DNA from: an uncultured Bacilli bacterium
GTDB lineage: Bacteria; Bacillota_I; Bacilli_A; RF39; UBA660
Length of the DNA: 63,696 nucleotides
Direction: 5' to 3'
NCBI GenBank assembly: GCA_947628535.1
Contig: CANRAF010000005.1
Coordinates: 1 to 63,696 of the forward strand
Both the position numbers and the translations under genes were made by a program. The notes under the pieces are model-generated. The model did no database searches, was not told the DNA's origin, and was given only the letters and a program-made list of their open reading frames with translations. Numbering within the stretch: the stretch's first letter is position 1; every line of letters starts with the position of its first letter. Below, piece by piece: positions 10,482-21,000 of the stretch.

Positions 10482-12815
10482 TTATTTACTATTTTTTTCT
10501 TCGTCATTTTCAAAAACAACTTCAGTATCTTTATTTAAGAAATAAATAATCAATGCTCCGAGTAAAACTATAACTAAAATTTTTATAACATTTTTCCAAG
10601 GAATATTAATATTATCTTTACTCTTTTCTTCTGTTTTTGTTTTAATAACATTTCCACCTTCATAATCTTCAAGATAAATAATATCTTTTGCATTTTGAAC
10701 TTCATTTTCAGTTTTTAAAGGATTATAATTATAATTTGTAAGAAATACTGGCTTTACATCTTTAATACTATTAATATTATTTTCAGTTTTATTCTTAATA
10801 GTGCTTTGATAATTAATATTATCAAGATAAACAGTATCAGATAATTTTATAATACCATTTTGAATTTGAAATTTTATATCGCTTTCACTTTTTTTATTGT
10901 AAGTAATACTAATTATTAAATCATCATTTTTATATTTTCCAAGTCCTATTACTTTTAAAGAATTATCATTAGTTTGATAATTTACACCTTTACCTAATTT
11001 AACTTTAGGATTTATTAAGTTGTTACTTGTTAAAATATCGAAATAAAGTCCATATATAGTTCCATTTGATTTTAAATAAACATTATAAGTTATATTATCT
11101 TTTTCTTCTTTTACATCTACTTTAAATTTTGCACTTTTAGTAGTTTTCAAACTATCAATTTTATTTACATAATTATATAAATCAAATACATCTTTTATAT
11201 CTACTTTTCCATCACTATTAGTATCACATATAACTGTTTCCAATTTAGAATCATTTTTTAATACTTTATCTTTAAGCAAAGAAACATCTAAATCATCAAT
11301 TATTCCATCACCATTTATATCATTTTTAATTACTATTTTTAATGTTTTAAGAAGTTTATTATTTTTATCATATAGCAGTAAACTTGAATTTTTATCTATT
11401 ATTTTACTTCCTGTTAAAGAAAATTGGGCATTATAATCTATATTATTTTTAAAATCGTTTAAAGAAATATTGTTCCCATTTATTATAACAAGAGTATCTC
11501 CAATTATTTTGATTTGATAATTTTTATCATCTTTTAATTTAAGAGTATAAAACTTTTCCTTAGCATTTATAAGTTTTGTGTATTCATCACTTGAAGATAC
11601 TAAATTTTTATATTCAAGAAGTACATCTACTATATCTTCATTTTCTAAATTTGAATTTTCTACAATATTTTTATATATTTCATATATGTTTTCATTTGAA
11701 AGATTATTATAACTATCTTCTAACTCTTTTAAAGGTAAAGTAAAGTTTTCTTCTTCACTAGGCATACGATTTAGATATGTATCTATTTCATTTAATAAAG
11801 AATTATAATTAATATCAGATGCATAACTATTTTCTAAAAAATCTATAATTTCTTTAATTTTGATACTATCTAAATTTTTAATATTTTCATAGTTTTTGTT
11901 TTCTAAATCTACTAAATTCTCCTTAAGTTTATCTTTTAAAGCGTTATATTTATTATCATATTCTTCTTTTAAATTATTTATTTTTTCAATTAATTCATCT
12001 GTATCATTACTATTTATAGATAAAATATTTGTTTTTAAATTAATTGCTTTGGTATTTATATCATTAAAATTATTTTCAAGTTCATTATCTAAAGATGCTT
12101 TAAAAGATTTATCTAAATCATAATATAAATCACTTAAATAATAATTTATACTTTTGTTTTGATAAACAGTTACTGGATTATTTCCAAGATTTTTTTGATT
12201 TTCTATAAATGTATTTATTTCTTCTTTTATTTTATTTATCTTTGTTATAGAATTATCATAATTATTTTTTACGTTATTATAAAAACTTTGATAATTGCTA
12301 ATATTTGTTAAATAGTTATTAGAAAATTCTTCATATCTATTATAGTAATCATTAAAATAATATTTAGTTACATAACTTTCTAATGTATCTTTAGTTAAAA
12401 CTGTTACATTTTCTTCCTTCTCTTCATCATAATAAGTAATATCTTTTAAATTATTTAAATTTAAATAAGCATAATTATCTAAATTAATATTATCTAAACT
12501 TATATTATTATCTATTAAAACATCTTCAATAGAAATATTATTTAAAGCACTATTTTTATAACTATTATAATCTACTTTTAAATTAGAAAAATCTCTATTT
12601 ATTTTATCTATAGCATACTTATAACTATCATTTTCATAATAAGTATCATTTTTTAAAGATAATAAATTATTTTCTATGATATTTTCTTCCTCACTTATTT
12701 TACTTAAATAATTAATATTACTTTCTTCAGCACTTACTTCTATAATTGGTGCAATAAAAAAATTGCATATTATTAAAAGCGTAAATACTGCAACCCTTTT
12801 TCTTATATTAAACAT
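10482..12815 (-). CDS. Secreted, C-terminally membrane-anchored coiled-coil protein with dockerin-type and cohesin-like domains
   Basis: Signal peptide; long coiled coils; DINGDGIIDDLDVSLLKDKVL...CDTNSDGKVDIKDVFDLYNYV dockerin repeats; following cohesin-like beta domain; C-terminal TM NVIKILVIVLLGALIIYFL. Confidence 0.65.
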   Translation of the reverse strand: MFNIRKRVAVFTLLIICNFFIAPIIEVSAEESNINYLSKISEEENIIENNLLSLKNDTYYENDSYKYAIDKINRDFSNLKVDYNSYKNSALNNISIEDVLIDNNISLDNINLDNYAYLNLNNLKDITYYDEEKEENVTVLTKDTLESYVTKYYFNDYYNRYEEFSNNYLTNISNYQSFYNNVKNNYDNSITKINKIKEEINTFIENQKNLGNNPVTVYQNKSINYYLSDLYYDLDKSFKASLDNELENNFNDINTKAINLKTNILSINSNDTDELIEKINNLKEEYDNKYNALKDKLKENLVDLENKNYENIKNLDSIKIKEIIDFLENSYASDINYNSLLNEIDTYLNRMPSEEENFTLPLKELEDSYNNLSNENIYEIYKNIVENSNLENEDIVDVLLEYKNLVSSSDEYTKLINAKEKFYTLKLKDDKNYQIKIIGDTLVIINGNNISLNDFKNNIDYNAQFSLTGSKIIDKNSSLLLYDKNNKLLKTLKIVIKNDINGDGIIDDLDVSLLKDKVLKNDSKLETVICDTNSDGKVDIKDVFDLYNYVNKIDSLKTTKSAKFKVDVKEEKDNITYNVYLKSNGTIYGLYFDILTSNNLINPKVKLGKGVNYQTNDNSLKVIGLGKYKNDDLIISITYNKKSESDIKFQIQNGIIKLSDTVYLDNINYQSTIKNKTENNINSIKDVKPVFLTNYNYNPLKTENEVQNAKDIIYLEDYEGGNVIKTKTEEKSKDNINIPWKNVIKILVIVLLGALIIYFLNKDTEVVFENDEEKNSK

Positions 12816-12937
12816 AAAACAAGTCTCCCTTCAAGAAACAACTGTACTATATAAGTTAAGTATATACAATTTTATTATACTTTGCAAGAATTTTGTCAAA
12901 AAGTGTCAAATAAATAGGCAAATAAAAAGTAAATGTA

Positions 12938-13216
12938 TTATTTTTCGTATACATTTACTTGTTTTTTATCTCTACCTAATCTTTCATACTTAACTACACC
13001 ATCTATTTTAGCAAATAAAGTATGATCATTCCCCATTCCAACATTTACTCCAGGGTGAATTCTTGTACCTCTTTGGCGATAAATAATAGCTCCTGCTTTA
13101 GCAAATTCACCATCTGCTAATTTAGCTCCAAGTCTACGTCCAGCAGAATCTCTACCATTTGAAGTTGATCCTCCACCTTTTTTATGAGCGAATAATTGGA
13201 TATTTAATTTCATCAT
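12938..13216 (-). CDS. rpmA: 50S ribosomal protein L27 with cleavable N-terminal extension
   Basis: [42 protein letters not shown] is the Firmicutes Prp cleavage motif. Confidence 0.97.
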   Translation of the reverse strand: MMKLNIQLFAHKKGGGSTSNGRDSAGRRLGAKLADGEFAKAGAIIYRQRGTRIHPGVNVGMGNDHTLFAKIDGVVKYERLGRDKKQVNVYEK

Positions 13217-13227
13217 AAATATTCCTC

Positions 13228-13524
13228 CTATAAAAATCTTATATTATTTGGATAGTCATGTTCTAATTCTTTTAGTAAAGATATCATATTTAAAATAAGT
13301 TCATTTACTACTTTATCATTTTTTATAGCTTTTACAAAAAATGGATTTTCTTCGTAGCAAATAGCATCTTTATTTATTCTTTCTATAGCATTTATTGTAG
13401 TTATTACTATACTACTTACAGCTGCACAAACTATATCTTTACCATAATCATCATATAAAGCATGACCAGTAATTTTAATCTCTTTTAGATTATTTTCATT
13501 TTCTACAACTTTTATTTTTATCAT
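13228..13524 (-). CDS. prp: Ribosomal-processing cysteine protease Prp
   Basis: [21 protein letters not shown] (catalytic His and Cys), between rplU and rpmA. Confidence 0.92.
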   Translation of the reverse strand: MIKIKVVENENNLKEIKITGHALYDDYGKDIVCAAVSSIVITTINAIERINKDAICYEENPFFVKAIKNDKVVNELILNMISLLKELEHDYPNNIRFL

Positions 13525-13529
13525 TTTAA

Positions 13530-13832
13530 TTACCCATTAATTTTAGTAATTTCAACCTTTGTATATGGTTGACGATGTCCTTGTGCTTTACGAGTGCTTT
13601 TCTTTTTGTTAACGTATTTAAAAATTCTAATTTTTTTACCTTTACCATGTTTAACAACTTTACCAGTTACTTTAGCATTTGGAACTAAAGGATTACCAAA
13701 ACTACCATTAACCATTAACACTTCGTCAAAAACAACATTTTTTCCTTCTTCAGCATTTAACTTTTCTACATATATTACTGAACCTTCTTCAACTAAATAT
13801 TGTTTTCCACCAGTTTTGATAATTGCTTTCAT
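13530..13832 (-). CDS. rplU: 50S ribosomal protein L21
   Basis: [25 protein letters not shown]...[16 protein letters not shown]-like ending; L21-Prp-L27 order. Confidence 0.96.
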   Translation of the reverse strand: MKAIIKTGGKQYLVEEGSVIYVEKLNAEEGKNVVFDEVLMVNGSFGNPLVPNAKVTGKVVKHGKGKKIRIFKYVNKKKSTRKAQGHRQPYTKVEITKING

Positions 13833-13837
13833 ACATA

Positions 13838-13945
13838 CCTCCTTTATAATTACCTAAGACTCACTTTTAAGGTGTCTATAAATAGAACTTTTACCTTTTC
13901 AATGTGGTTTAAAGCATTTGAGGCCTTAAACATATAAGATTTTAT
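13838..13945 (-). ncRNA. Putative L21 leader (cis-regulatory RNA upstream of rplU)
   Basis: Structured, relatively GC-richer 5' leader (GGCCTCAAATGCTTTAAACCACATTGAAAAGG...GACACCTTAAAAGTGAGTCTTAGG) at the position of the Firmicutes L21 leader; not folded computationally. Confidence 0.45.
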
Positions 13946-13977
13946 CATATTAGGGTTTAGAAGTCAACATTTTAAAT

Positions 13978-14811
13978 CTATTCTTCCAAAAGTTTATCAA
14001 TTGATTTTACTTTATATCCTTTTTGTTTTAAGTAAATTATTGTACTGTTAAGTTCACGTATATTAAGATTAGTATCTTTTATTTCATAGATTAATCCTTC
14101 TTTTTTATTTTGTTTCATATAATTATATAAATTTTTTTCAATTAATGTTGGAATAATCGTATTAACTTTAAAACTACTACAACTTTCTAAGAAAATAGGA
14201 TTTCTATAAATACAGTAATTACTATAAGGTAAATTGTTAGTAACTAATCCATTGGTGTATCTAAATCCTGCTGCTTTGTAATTATTTTTGTATCCTAAAA
14301 AACCTACTTTTATATTACTATTAAATATACTCTTTAGTTTTAAAAGATTATTTTCTATTAAGTTACCATCCATAAAAAAGGTTGCTGGAGTATTAGTTTC
14401 ATTTAGAATATAAGCTATTTCTTCGAGATGATTTAAGTTTTCTAAAGAAAATACTAAACTTATTTCTTTATCATTAGTACTACTTCCTGTAATAAGTTTA
14501 TCTAAATTTTCTTCTTTAGTAATACTTGGTTTTACTTTGGTGTATTCAAGTAGATTTTCGTTAAATTCATCAAGTTTTTTCATTTTTTCATAACTTGTTT
14601 CTTTATCTACTACTTCTCCACTTTTTCCTACAAGCATAGAGTGCTCTGATAAAATACCATTCACAGGTTCTATTTCATTTTTTTTACTTGCATCTTCAAT
14701 CATTGTCATTATTGGATCTTTTTCTTTAAACATTTCTATTATTTTATCAGTATAATAAAAACTAAAACCTGTAAATAAACTAATTATAATTATTTGAAGT
14801 ATCTTTTTCAT
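13978..14811 (-). CDS. Polysaccharide-deacetylase-like secreted protein (divergent)
   Basis: N-terminal TM; ISLVFSLENLNHLEEIAYILNETNTPATFFMDGNLIE resembles a degenerate NodB fold. Confidence 0.5.
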   Translation of the reverse strand: MKKILQIIIISLFTGFSFYYTDKIIEMFKEKDPIMTMIEDASKKNEIEPVNGILSEHSMLVGKSGEVVDKETSYEKMKKLDEFNENLLEYTKVKPSITKEENLDKLITGSSTNDKEISLVFSLENLNHLEEIAYILNETNTPATFFMDGNLIENNLLKLKSIFNSNIKVGFLGYKNNYKAAGFRYTNGLVTNNLPYSNYCIYRNPIFLESCSSFKVNTIIPTLIEKNLYNYMKQNKKEGLIYEIKDTNLNIRELNSTIIYLKQKGYKVKSIDKLLEE

Positions 14812-14906
14812 AATATATATTATGAAGAATAAAAAGAAATATTAATGTTGGTTAATATTTCTTATTTTTTGTTTTGTTTTAAAGTTTATTTTTTTAAATT
14901 TCTATA

Positions 14907-17694
14907 TTATTTACTTAAAATAATTAATCTTGAGGATTCAGAAAGAGCGGCATTTCCGTATGCTATGCTTGAACTACTATTAGAATTATAAGCTGCAAAT
15001 ATCCCTGCCTTTTCTTTATTAACACTATTTTTACCCCCTCTTAAACCCCACGAAACATAAGCATTCAAAGAACAGTTGAAATCGTCATACCAACCATTTG
15101 TTTCTCGATGTATTTCTCTTGTTCCGTCTCCTAATTTATGTATTTTTAAGTTTTTTATATTATCCGCTTCATTGTAACTATATTTATCATAATACTTATC
15201 ATCAGGTAAATCTTTTCCTTCTACACTCCCAAAATTCCCGTTGTTATATAATACTCCACTATATCCAGAATATTTTGATTTATCAAAACCACTTATCATT
15301 GTTTGACCATCTTTTCCTACTATATCAGCCATTGTATATTCCCAAGCTCCTCCTGCCATATCATATACTCCGTATATGTCCCCTGTTGTTGAAGACTCAA
15401 ACCCTAAAGTTGTATTATAACTATTACATGTTGTAGTTGTTTCATTGCTTTCTTTGGATTCAGGCCCACATCCTGTTATGAAACTACTATTTGCATTATT
15501 TTTTACTTCTCCATTTTTTCCATATTTTGAATGTGAAAGATATGCTATTGCTCCCCATTCACTATTTTTTATCATATGAATATCATCTGTATTACTAAAA
15601 TCATATTTATTATTTACCTCTTTCATTGCAAAAGCTACATCTTCCAATGTACTTATACTTACTCCTCTCCATGAATATAAATTTGGTTTTATTAATGGTC
15701 TTATTGTATTTAAATTACAACCAGTACCTTCATTATCATAAGTTTGTGGGGTGCATACTGTATCACTTGATAGTTCAAATTTTCCTACCCAAAATCCTGG
15801 TAGCTCTTCTTCCCCAAATTGGAATGCAGGATGAGTATAGGTCTTATCTTTACATGTTTCATCTGTACATGTTTTATTATTTATCTTACATGTCTCACTT
15901 GTTCCATCACTATTTGATTCTCCTTGGATTTTATCCTCACATGTTATGTCTCCTGTTTTATTTGTTCCTTTTTCAAAGGTTATTTCTATTGGTTGGGGTG
16001 TACTTGTTTTTGTTCCATCTTCATTGTAATTCCATACTTTATATTTATATCTTGGTATCCATACTTGCATTGTACTTATTATGTCCATTGGAAGCTCTGT
16101 TCCATTTTCTCTTTCTTCATATTCTCTTAAATTGTTATATATTAGGGTATTATCATTTTTTGCATAATCTTTAAAATTATTATCTTTGCTTAACTCTTTT
16201 GCTTCATCATCACTTAATGCCTTATTCATTACCAATGCATCGCTTATTGTTCCTTTGAAATACCGCATATATGTTGCTCCAGGATTTACTCCTATTGCTA
16301 TTGGAGCCGTTGATTTTACTATATCTGAAGTCATACTTGTAGTATCTTCTAATTCTCCATTTAAATATAATTTTATATTATTCCCATCATATGTTGCTAC
16401 TACTGTATACCATTTACCAACTTCTAATGCTGTTTTCGATATTGCACTAGCATAGCTATTTTTACTTGTATCATATATTGCTATACCTGCAACAGTAGTA
16501 TTTCTTTCATCGATATTAAAATTTGTTTGAAGCCCAAATCCAGATGTCTCTGCATTTCCTATTAAATATTGAGTTTCTTCTTCTGATGCTTTTGTCTTAA
16601 ATCTTGCTACTACTGTCATTTCCTTATCAAAATCATAATTAGCAAGTCCTACATTTACATAATCATTTTCTCCATCAAATGTCATTCCTTCATTTGTATA
16701 TTGTGCTTCATTTACATTCCCTATTTTATTATCAAATTTAGAATAAAATAATTGATTAGAGTTATCTACATGATTTACCTCTCCTGAATAGTTTTTCTTT
16801 ATTGTATTTTCATCTATGGCACCATTTATTACTAAGGCATCACTTATTGTCCCTTTAAAATAATTTCTAATGACATTATTATTATTTGGGTTGGCACCTA
16901 TTATAAAGGGCATTTGCGATTGTTTTATTGTATCTGTTGTTTTTTGCTCTACTTCTAGTTCCCCATTTATATATAGTTTCATAACATTTCCATCATATGT
17001 TCCTACTACTGTATACCATTTATCTTTTTCTGCTGTTGCGATAGAATTTATTGTTATAAAATTACTTTTTTCTTTTGAATATATCCTAAAATATATATAA
17101 TTTTTATATAAATAAATATAACTACCTGCATTTTCAGAATTAGATATTATATGTTTAGTTTCATCATTTAACTCACTTATTTTAAATCTTGTAACTAGTG
17201 TTATTGTTTTTCCAAAATCAACATTAACATTACCCATATCTATGTAATCACTTGTTCCATTGAATGTCTTTCCTTCTATTGTTTTTGCTTCATTTGCTAA
17301 CTTCGTATGATCATATGTTATACTATTTGCCCACATCTTTTTATCATAGTCATACCATTTATGGTTTATATCTTTATTATTTTCATCCGCCTTATGCCAT
17401 TGTTTGTCTGTATCACTATAATATACTGGTATCATTGAATCAGAAAGAACGGGCTTATTTGCTCCACTTTTATCCAAATTCTTATCTAGTGTTAATGTGA
17501 TTGTTTCCTTTCCTTTTATACTATCTGTAAATATTGCATATGAATTTGATATTTTATAGGAAGTGAATACTGCTGTCATTAGGATTATTAAACATACTAA
17601 GCCTAAGAATACTTTATTATATTCTTTTATATCTTTTGATAAGTATTCTTTTAATCTATTTAATAACCCCCCCCCCAGACAATATTTTCTTCAC
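14907..17694 (-). CDS. Large surface protein P1: signal anchor, two LamG-like domains, FGE-sulfatase/C-type-lectin-like C-terminal domain; frame currently interrupted at a G10 tract
   Basis: ORF track gives 14907-17579 from an internal ATG. The RBS-linked start is GTG at 17694 (AAAGGAG-8nt-GTGAAGAAA). 18 nt, then G10 at 17667-17676, then 29 open codons to 17579. G9 would join both frames; G10 gives ...SGGGVIK-stop. LamG motifs (NGTSDYIDMG, KWYTVVGTYDGN, YFKGTISDALV) twice; FGE-like GVYDMAGGAWEYT. Confidence 0.8.
17667..17676 (-). repeat. G10 mononucleotide tract inside the 5' coding region of P1
   Basis: 10 consecutive C on plus strand; length puts the downstream ORF out of frame with the start codon. 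Confidence 0.9.
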
Positions 17695-17725
17695 TTGGAT
17701 CACTCCTTTAGTTTCTTATAGTTTT

Positions 17726-17754
17726 ATTATAACTCTTTTCTTTTTCTTAGTAAA
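17726..17754 (-). promoter_or_regulatory. Putative P1 promoter (TTTACT-17-TATAAT)
   Basis: Minus strand -35 at 17749-17754, 17-nt spacer, -10 TATAAT at 17726-17731; downstream ~35 nt identical to the P2 leader. Confidence 0.6.
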
Positions 17755-17761
17755 GCACAAA

Positions 17762-17788
17762 AAAACTGCTTAAATAATAGCAGTTCTT
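17762..17788 (-). terminator. Rho-independent terminator of the CotD-like gene
   Basis: AACTGCTATTATTTAAGCAGTTTTTTT on minus strand just after the stop at 17797. Confidence 0.75.
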
Positions 17789-17796
17789 TTTAAATA

Positions 17797-18144
17797 CTAA
17801 AAGTTACAGCAAGATCCACATTGTACGTTTGAACAAACATTTTCTTCACAACATGAATAATCTGGTTGGTAAGTATGTTTAAATACATGATGATTAATTA
17901 TTCTAGTTCTTATTGGGCAAACATGTGGAACAACATGTTCAATTGTTCTATTTACTACCCTTTCTCTAACTGGTTCAATTATTGGTGCAGAAGTACTTGT
18001 CATTCCTCCTGCCATCATTGGTCCATTTGTAAGATTTTGACTTTGATCTAAATCAATATCAATATTTCCATTATTATTATCAATGTCAATAAAGCTTTCT
18101 TGTTCTGGCATCATAAATGGATTTTGATTCATATTTTCAAACAT
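17797..18144 (-). CDS. cotD: CotD-family spore coat protein
   Basis: RVVNRTIEHVVPHVCPIRTRIINHHVFKHTYQPDYSCC matches the VVPHI.P.HT..NHH.YKH style of CotD; Cys-rich C-terminus. Confidence 0.75.
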   Translation of the reverse strand: MFENMNQNPFMMPEQESFIDIDNNNGNIDIDLDQSQNLTNGPMMAGGMTSTSAPIIEPVRERVVNRTIEHVVPHVCPIRTRIINHHVFKHTYQPDYSCCEENVCSNVQCGSCCNF

Positions 18145-18207
18145 TATAAATCCTCCTATCTAGTTTATAGTATTCAAAATATTCATTTGTGTATAAGTAA
18201 AATGCAT

Positions 18208-18235
18208 ATAAAAAAGAGAAACATTTGTTTCTCTA
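18208..18235 (-). terminator. Rho-independent terminator
   Basis: AGAGAAACAAATGTTTCTCTTTTTT on minus strand, downstream of the SDR gene. Confidence 0.65.
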
Positions 18236-18330
18236 AATAAAGTAATAACTTAGGCTCCCTTATTATTCTATATTAAGTATATATTATACACTTATATTTG
18301 TAAATAATATACAAAAACTTTACATATTAT

Positions 18331-19113
18331 TTACTTAAATAGTAGCATATATATTTTAGCTCCTATTACCTGAATTAAAGGTGCACGATATATTAATTTA
18401 TTTGAATCTGATTCAATTGCTTTATACATTTTGTTTACTATTGAATTAAGTTTTTTCTTTTCCATTAGGGAAAATTCTATTTTTTGAGTTTCTGTTATAC
18501 TTTCCATATCCTCTATAAAAATATCACTTTTAAGTAAATTTTTATTATCAAGCATATATTGATTAAAACCTGTTCTATAAGCTCCTGGTTCTATTAATTT
18601 TATTTTTATATCTAAATTAGTTTTTTTAAGTTCTTTCTTTAAGCATGTTGCTATAGTTATTAATGATGCTTTAGTAGCACAATAACTTCCTAAAAAAGCA
18701 ATAGGCATAAGTCCTGCAATTGATGAAGTTATTAATACTTTACCTTTTCTTTTTCTTCTTGTTTCAATATATAATTTAGTTAGTTCTAAAGTTCCAAAGA
18801 AATTAACTTCAAAATTTTCTCTAATGTCTTTAACACTCATATTAAGAAGTGAACCGCCTATTCCTATACCTGCTTGATTTACCAAGCAATCAATGTCTAA
18901 TTTTTTAATCAATTTTCTATCTTCACTATTAGTTATATCAAGTTTCATTATACTTACCCTATCTTGATATTCTATTTCTTTTATTCTATCTAAGGCTGTT
19001 TTTACTTCTTTTTCATTATGAACACATAAATAAACTTTATGCCCTTTTTTTATTAATTTTTGTGTAAGCGCAAGTCCTATTCCAGAGGTTGCTCCAGTTA
19101 TTAATACATTCAT
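18331..19113 (-). CDS. Short-chain dehydrogenase/reductase
   Basis: NVLITGATSGIGLALTQKL, NQAGIGIGGSL, SSIAG...YCATKASL. Confidence 0.92.
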   Translation of the reverse strand: MNVLITGATSGIGLALTQKLIKKGHKVYLCVHNEKEVKTALDRIKEIEYQDRVSIMKLDITNSEDRKLIKKLDIDCLVNQAGIGIGGSLLNMSVKDIRENFEVNFFGTLELTKLYIETRRKRKGKVLITSSIAGLMPIAFLGSYCATKASLITIATCLKKELKKTNLDIKIKLIEPGAYRTGFNQYMLDNKNLLKSDIFIEDMESITETQKIEFSLMEKKKLNSIVNKMYKAIESDSNKLIYRAPLIQVIGAKIYMLLFK

Positions 19114-19182
19114 AAAATCACCATTTATAGTATAAACAAAAAAAGAACTATTAAACTTGTTAATAATTCTTTAAATATTAAA

Positions 19183-21000
19183 TTATGTTTGGCTTTGAGT
19201 ATTAGGGCTTCCAGTTGATCCGGAATTATCTTGTCCAGTTCCTTCTCCCTCTCCTTGAGATCCTCCAACATCACTACCATTATTACCACCATTACCATCA
19301 GTAGTATCATCTCCAGAATTATCAGAAACAGAAGGAATTTCTGAATCTCCAGTATTATCCGAATTATCTTCTTCAGGTTTAGTTGGTGTAGTTGTTTTAT
19401 TTGTAGTAACTTTCTTTTTTGTTGTTGGAGTAGTAGTTTTTTTCTTTGTCGTTGTTCCTACACTACCTTTGTTAGCATTATAATTTGAAACAGCAGATTT
19501 TGTCACTGAATGAACATCACTTGAATCACCATTATAAGAAGACTCTAGTACATCTCCATTTGCTACTTTGCTAATCAAATCTTTAGCTTCTGTAACAGAT
19601 TCTTCATCTGGAACCATTACATATAACTCTTGATAAGGATAAGTATAAGTATAATCATAACTACCTGTACCAGTTAAACTATTAGAAGTAATAGTCCATT
19701 TAGCACTATCTCTAAGTTGCATTTTCGCTAGAGATGTTATGTCTTTCGTTGACATATTAGTAATCATACTATCTTCTAAGGAATTAAGTAAACTATTATA
19801 TGAAGTAATTATACTTGGACTAGTACATTTTCTAAATATAGCCTCAATCATAGCTTGTTGATTTTTTCCTCTTTGATTATCTCCATCTGCAAATGTTTTT
19901 CTTTCACGTACAAATGAAAGTCCTGCTTTTCCATCTACACTATTATAACCTTTACTAAAATTATATCCATTATAACTTTGGAAAGCATACTCTGAATAAA
20001 CATCTACTCCTCCGAGAGCATCTATTATATTGACTAAACTACTAAAATTAACTTTAAAATAATAATTTATATCAATACCTAATAAATCTTCAATTGTTGT
20101 AATAGATGTTTCAATTCCATATGTTCCAGCATGAGTAAGTTTATCTTTATAACCTGTAGTATCATGAAGTGCTACATAATAATCTCTTGGAATATTGGTC
20201 ATTAATATTTGTTTTTTCTTTGGATTTACTGTAACAATCATATTAACATCACTTCTGGAAGCATCTGAAACTGCACCATATTCATCCATTCCACTTATAT
20301 ATATATTAAATACATCTTTTGTTACATTTACTCCTTTAGAAGAAACTTTAACTCTTACTTTAAATGTATAAATAACTCTTGAATTATTAGAAAAACCACT
20401 TAATTTATTATCAGAACTATTTCCTGCATTATCAAGTTTTGTCTTTTGAGATTCCTCTACTAAAATAGCTTCACTTTCATTATTTAAAAGTGCACTACCA
20501 AGACTATCTAAATTTCCATAACTTTCTTCTTTAGTTGTAACCTTTTTAGCAAGTACTTCTCTAGCTTTTTTAATAGAATCACTATTGTTATTGTAATATC
20601 CTAAACTTTGATCTTTAATATCTTCTATATTTTGATAATTACTATCATTTTTTACTAAAACATGGTATGTATATGTTTTATATTTTTGACTCATATCATC
20701 TAAAACACCAAATGTTTTATAGATAAAAAACGATCCTAACAAAAATATACATGAAAAGATTATTGCTAATATTGTAAATACTTTTTTTGGTTTTTTCTTA
20801 ACTTTTTTTCTAAACAGAAAGAAATTAATAATTACATTTATTAGTACTAATATTCCAATTACAATAGATAAATATTTAATTGGTAAAATATTAATATAAA
20901 GAATGACCGCTAAAAAGATTAGTGAACTAAGCATTAACAAAATACCAATAATTTTATAACCATTTAATTTTTTCTTTTTTTTATCTTTATTTTTTTTCAT
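19183..21000 (-). CDS. LytR-CpsA-Psr (LCP) family cell-wall glycopolymer ligase with Thr/Lys and Gly/Ser-rich C-terminal tail
   Basis: MIVTVNPKKKQILMTNIPRDYYVAL, THAGTYGIETSITTIEDLLGIDINYYFKVNFSSLVNIIDALGGVDV, FVRERKTFADGDNQRGKNQQAMIEA. Confidence 0.92.
   Translation of the reverse strand: MKKNKDKKKKKLNGYKIIGILLMLSSLIFLAVILYINILPIKYLSIVIGILVLINVIINFFLFRKKVKKKPKKVFTILAIIFSCIFLLGSFFIYKTFGVLDDMSQKYKTYTYHVLVKNDSNYQNIEDIKDQSLGYYNNNSDSIKKAREVLAKKVTTKEESYGNLDSLGSALLNNESEAILVEESQKTKLDNAGNSSDNKLSGFSNNSRVIYTFKVRVKVSSKGVNVTKDVFNIYISGMDEYGAVSDASRSDVNMIVTVNPKKKQILMTNIPRDYYVALHDTTGYKDKLTHAGTYGIETSITTIEDLLGIDINYYFKVNFSSLVNIIDALGGVDVYSEYAFQSYNGYNFSKGYNSVDGKAGLSFVRERKTFADGDNQRGKNQQAMIEAIFRKCTSPSIITSYNSLLNSLEDSMITNMSTKDITSLAKMQLRDSAKWTITSNSLTGTGSYDYTYTYPYQELYVMVPDEESVTEAKDLISKVANGDVLESSYNGDSSDVHSVTKSAVSNYNANKGSVGTTTKKKTTTPTTKKKVTTNKTTTPTKPEEDNSDNTGDSEIPSVSDNSGDDTTDGNGGNNGSDVGGSQGEGEGTGQDNSGSTGSPNTQSQT

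Noticed and set aside
13228-13524. Prp and the L27 N-terminal extension as a novelty
   Set aside because: This is the established Firmicutes Prp-L27 processing system.
15098-17500. Plus-strand ORFs opposite P1 (and 47137-49600 opposite P2)
   Set aside because: Leu/Tyr-rich antisense shadow ORFs in AT-rich DNA without RBS; the minus-strand ORFs have clear domains.
19125-19310. 61-aa minus ORF at the end of the LCP gene
   Set aside because: Alternate frame of the low-complexity Gly/Ser/Thr tail of the LCP protein.
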